From: Struthio camelus
Lineage: Eukaryota > Chordata > Aves > Struthioniformes > Struthionidae
Direction: 5' to 3'
Assembly (NCBI RefSeq): GCF_040807025.1
Contig: NC_090964.1
Location: 8,766,214-8,830,213, forward strand
Length of the DNA stretch: 64,000 bases
A program made the translations under genes and the position numbers. Of the stretch, positions 63,880 to 64,000 are shown piece after piece. Every line of letters starts with the position of its first letter. The stretch's first letter is position 1. The notes beneath the pieces were generated by a model. That model was given only the letters and a program-made list of their open reading frames with translations. It ran no database searches and was not told the DNA's origin.

Positions 63880-64000
63880 GACGGCGGTGAGGAGCGGGGA
63901 GGGGGCTGGGAGGGGAGGCGGAGGGCGGGCAGCCGCCGGGGGGCGGCTCGGGCCCCCCCGGAGGGAGGCGGGGAAGGCGGGGGCGGCGCGGCGCTGCTCC
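63880..64000. promoter_or_regulatory. GC-box-rich window edge, possible start of the next promoter
   Basis: Repeated GGGCGG/GGCGGGG boxes and rising CpG density up to the last base. In human, as I recall, COL16A1 lies beyond the 3' end of ADGRB2 in the same orientation, so a COL16A1 promoter is a guess. The window ends before this can be tested. Confidence 0.25.

Overview
The window is vertebrate nuclear DNA, most likely from a bird. It is very GC- and CpG-rich, with short introns, many different minisatellites and no SINE, LINE or DNA transposon that I can recognise, as expected of an avian microchromosome. The species cannot be read from the sequence. The assignment to a bird rather than another sauropsid is inference.

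One protein-coding gene can be established: ADGRB2 (BAI2, brain-specific angiogenesis inhibitor 2), an adhesion G-protein-coupled receptor, on the + strand. I reconstructed 31 coding exons from the start codon at 30044 to the stop at 58207-58209. All junctions are GT-AG and every phase matches. The summed coding length is 4644 bases (1547 residues plus stop), close to the roughly 1585 residues I recall for human ADGRB2. Domain order is: signal peptide, cysteine-rich N-terminal domain with an acidic tract, four thrombospondin type-1 repeats, hormone-receptor motif, GAIN/GPS, seven transmembrane helices, and a long cytoplasmic tail ending in the PDZ ligand QTEV. A 3'UTR with AATAAA at 58673 follows.

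Layout. 1-21.3 kb is upstream non-genic sequence: GC-rich DNA broken by small AT-rich, TAATTA-containing islands (candidate regulatory elements), a 26-bp minisatellite near 13.9 kb, a REST/RE1-like site at 16.08 kb and a CA/TG-rich, Z-DNA-prone tract at 20.1-21.34 kb. A CpG island at 21.35-23.46 kb is the inferred promoter with one or two non-coding first exons. The 5' intron (to 30.03 kb) holds a 30/49-bp minisatellite carrying eleven CACGTG E-boxes. The first coding exon is followed by a 9.6-kb intron, about two thirds of which is a 41-bp minisatellite of roughly 150 copies (30.93-37.22 kb). 40.4-58.7 kb carries the remaining exons, with further intronic VNTRs at 44.05, 45.03 and 48.34 kb. 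58.7-64 kb is downstream sequence with an AT-rich element at 62.13-62.48 kb and a GC-box-rich edge that could be the next promoter.

The 41-bp unit contains no stop codon in any of the six frames. Open frames of up to about 2500 codons on both strands at 30-37.6 kb are therefore arithmetic artefacts of the repeat, not genes. The most interesting specific signals are: this array and its G-quadruplex/CpG content; a 33-residue third-intracellular-loop cassette exon preceded by an AG-free zone of about 210 nt with a distant CTAAC branch point; a candidate alternative last exon at 57117 that would remove the PDZ ligand; a His-to-Gln change at the GPS cleavage motif; and a two-codon upstream ORF ending one base before the start codon.
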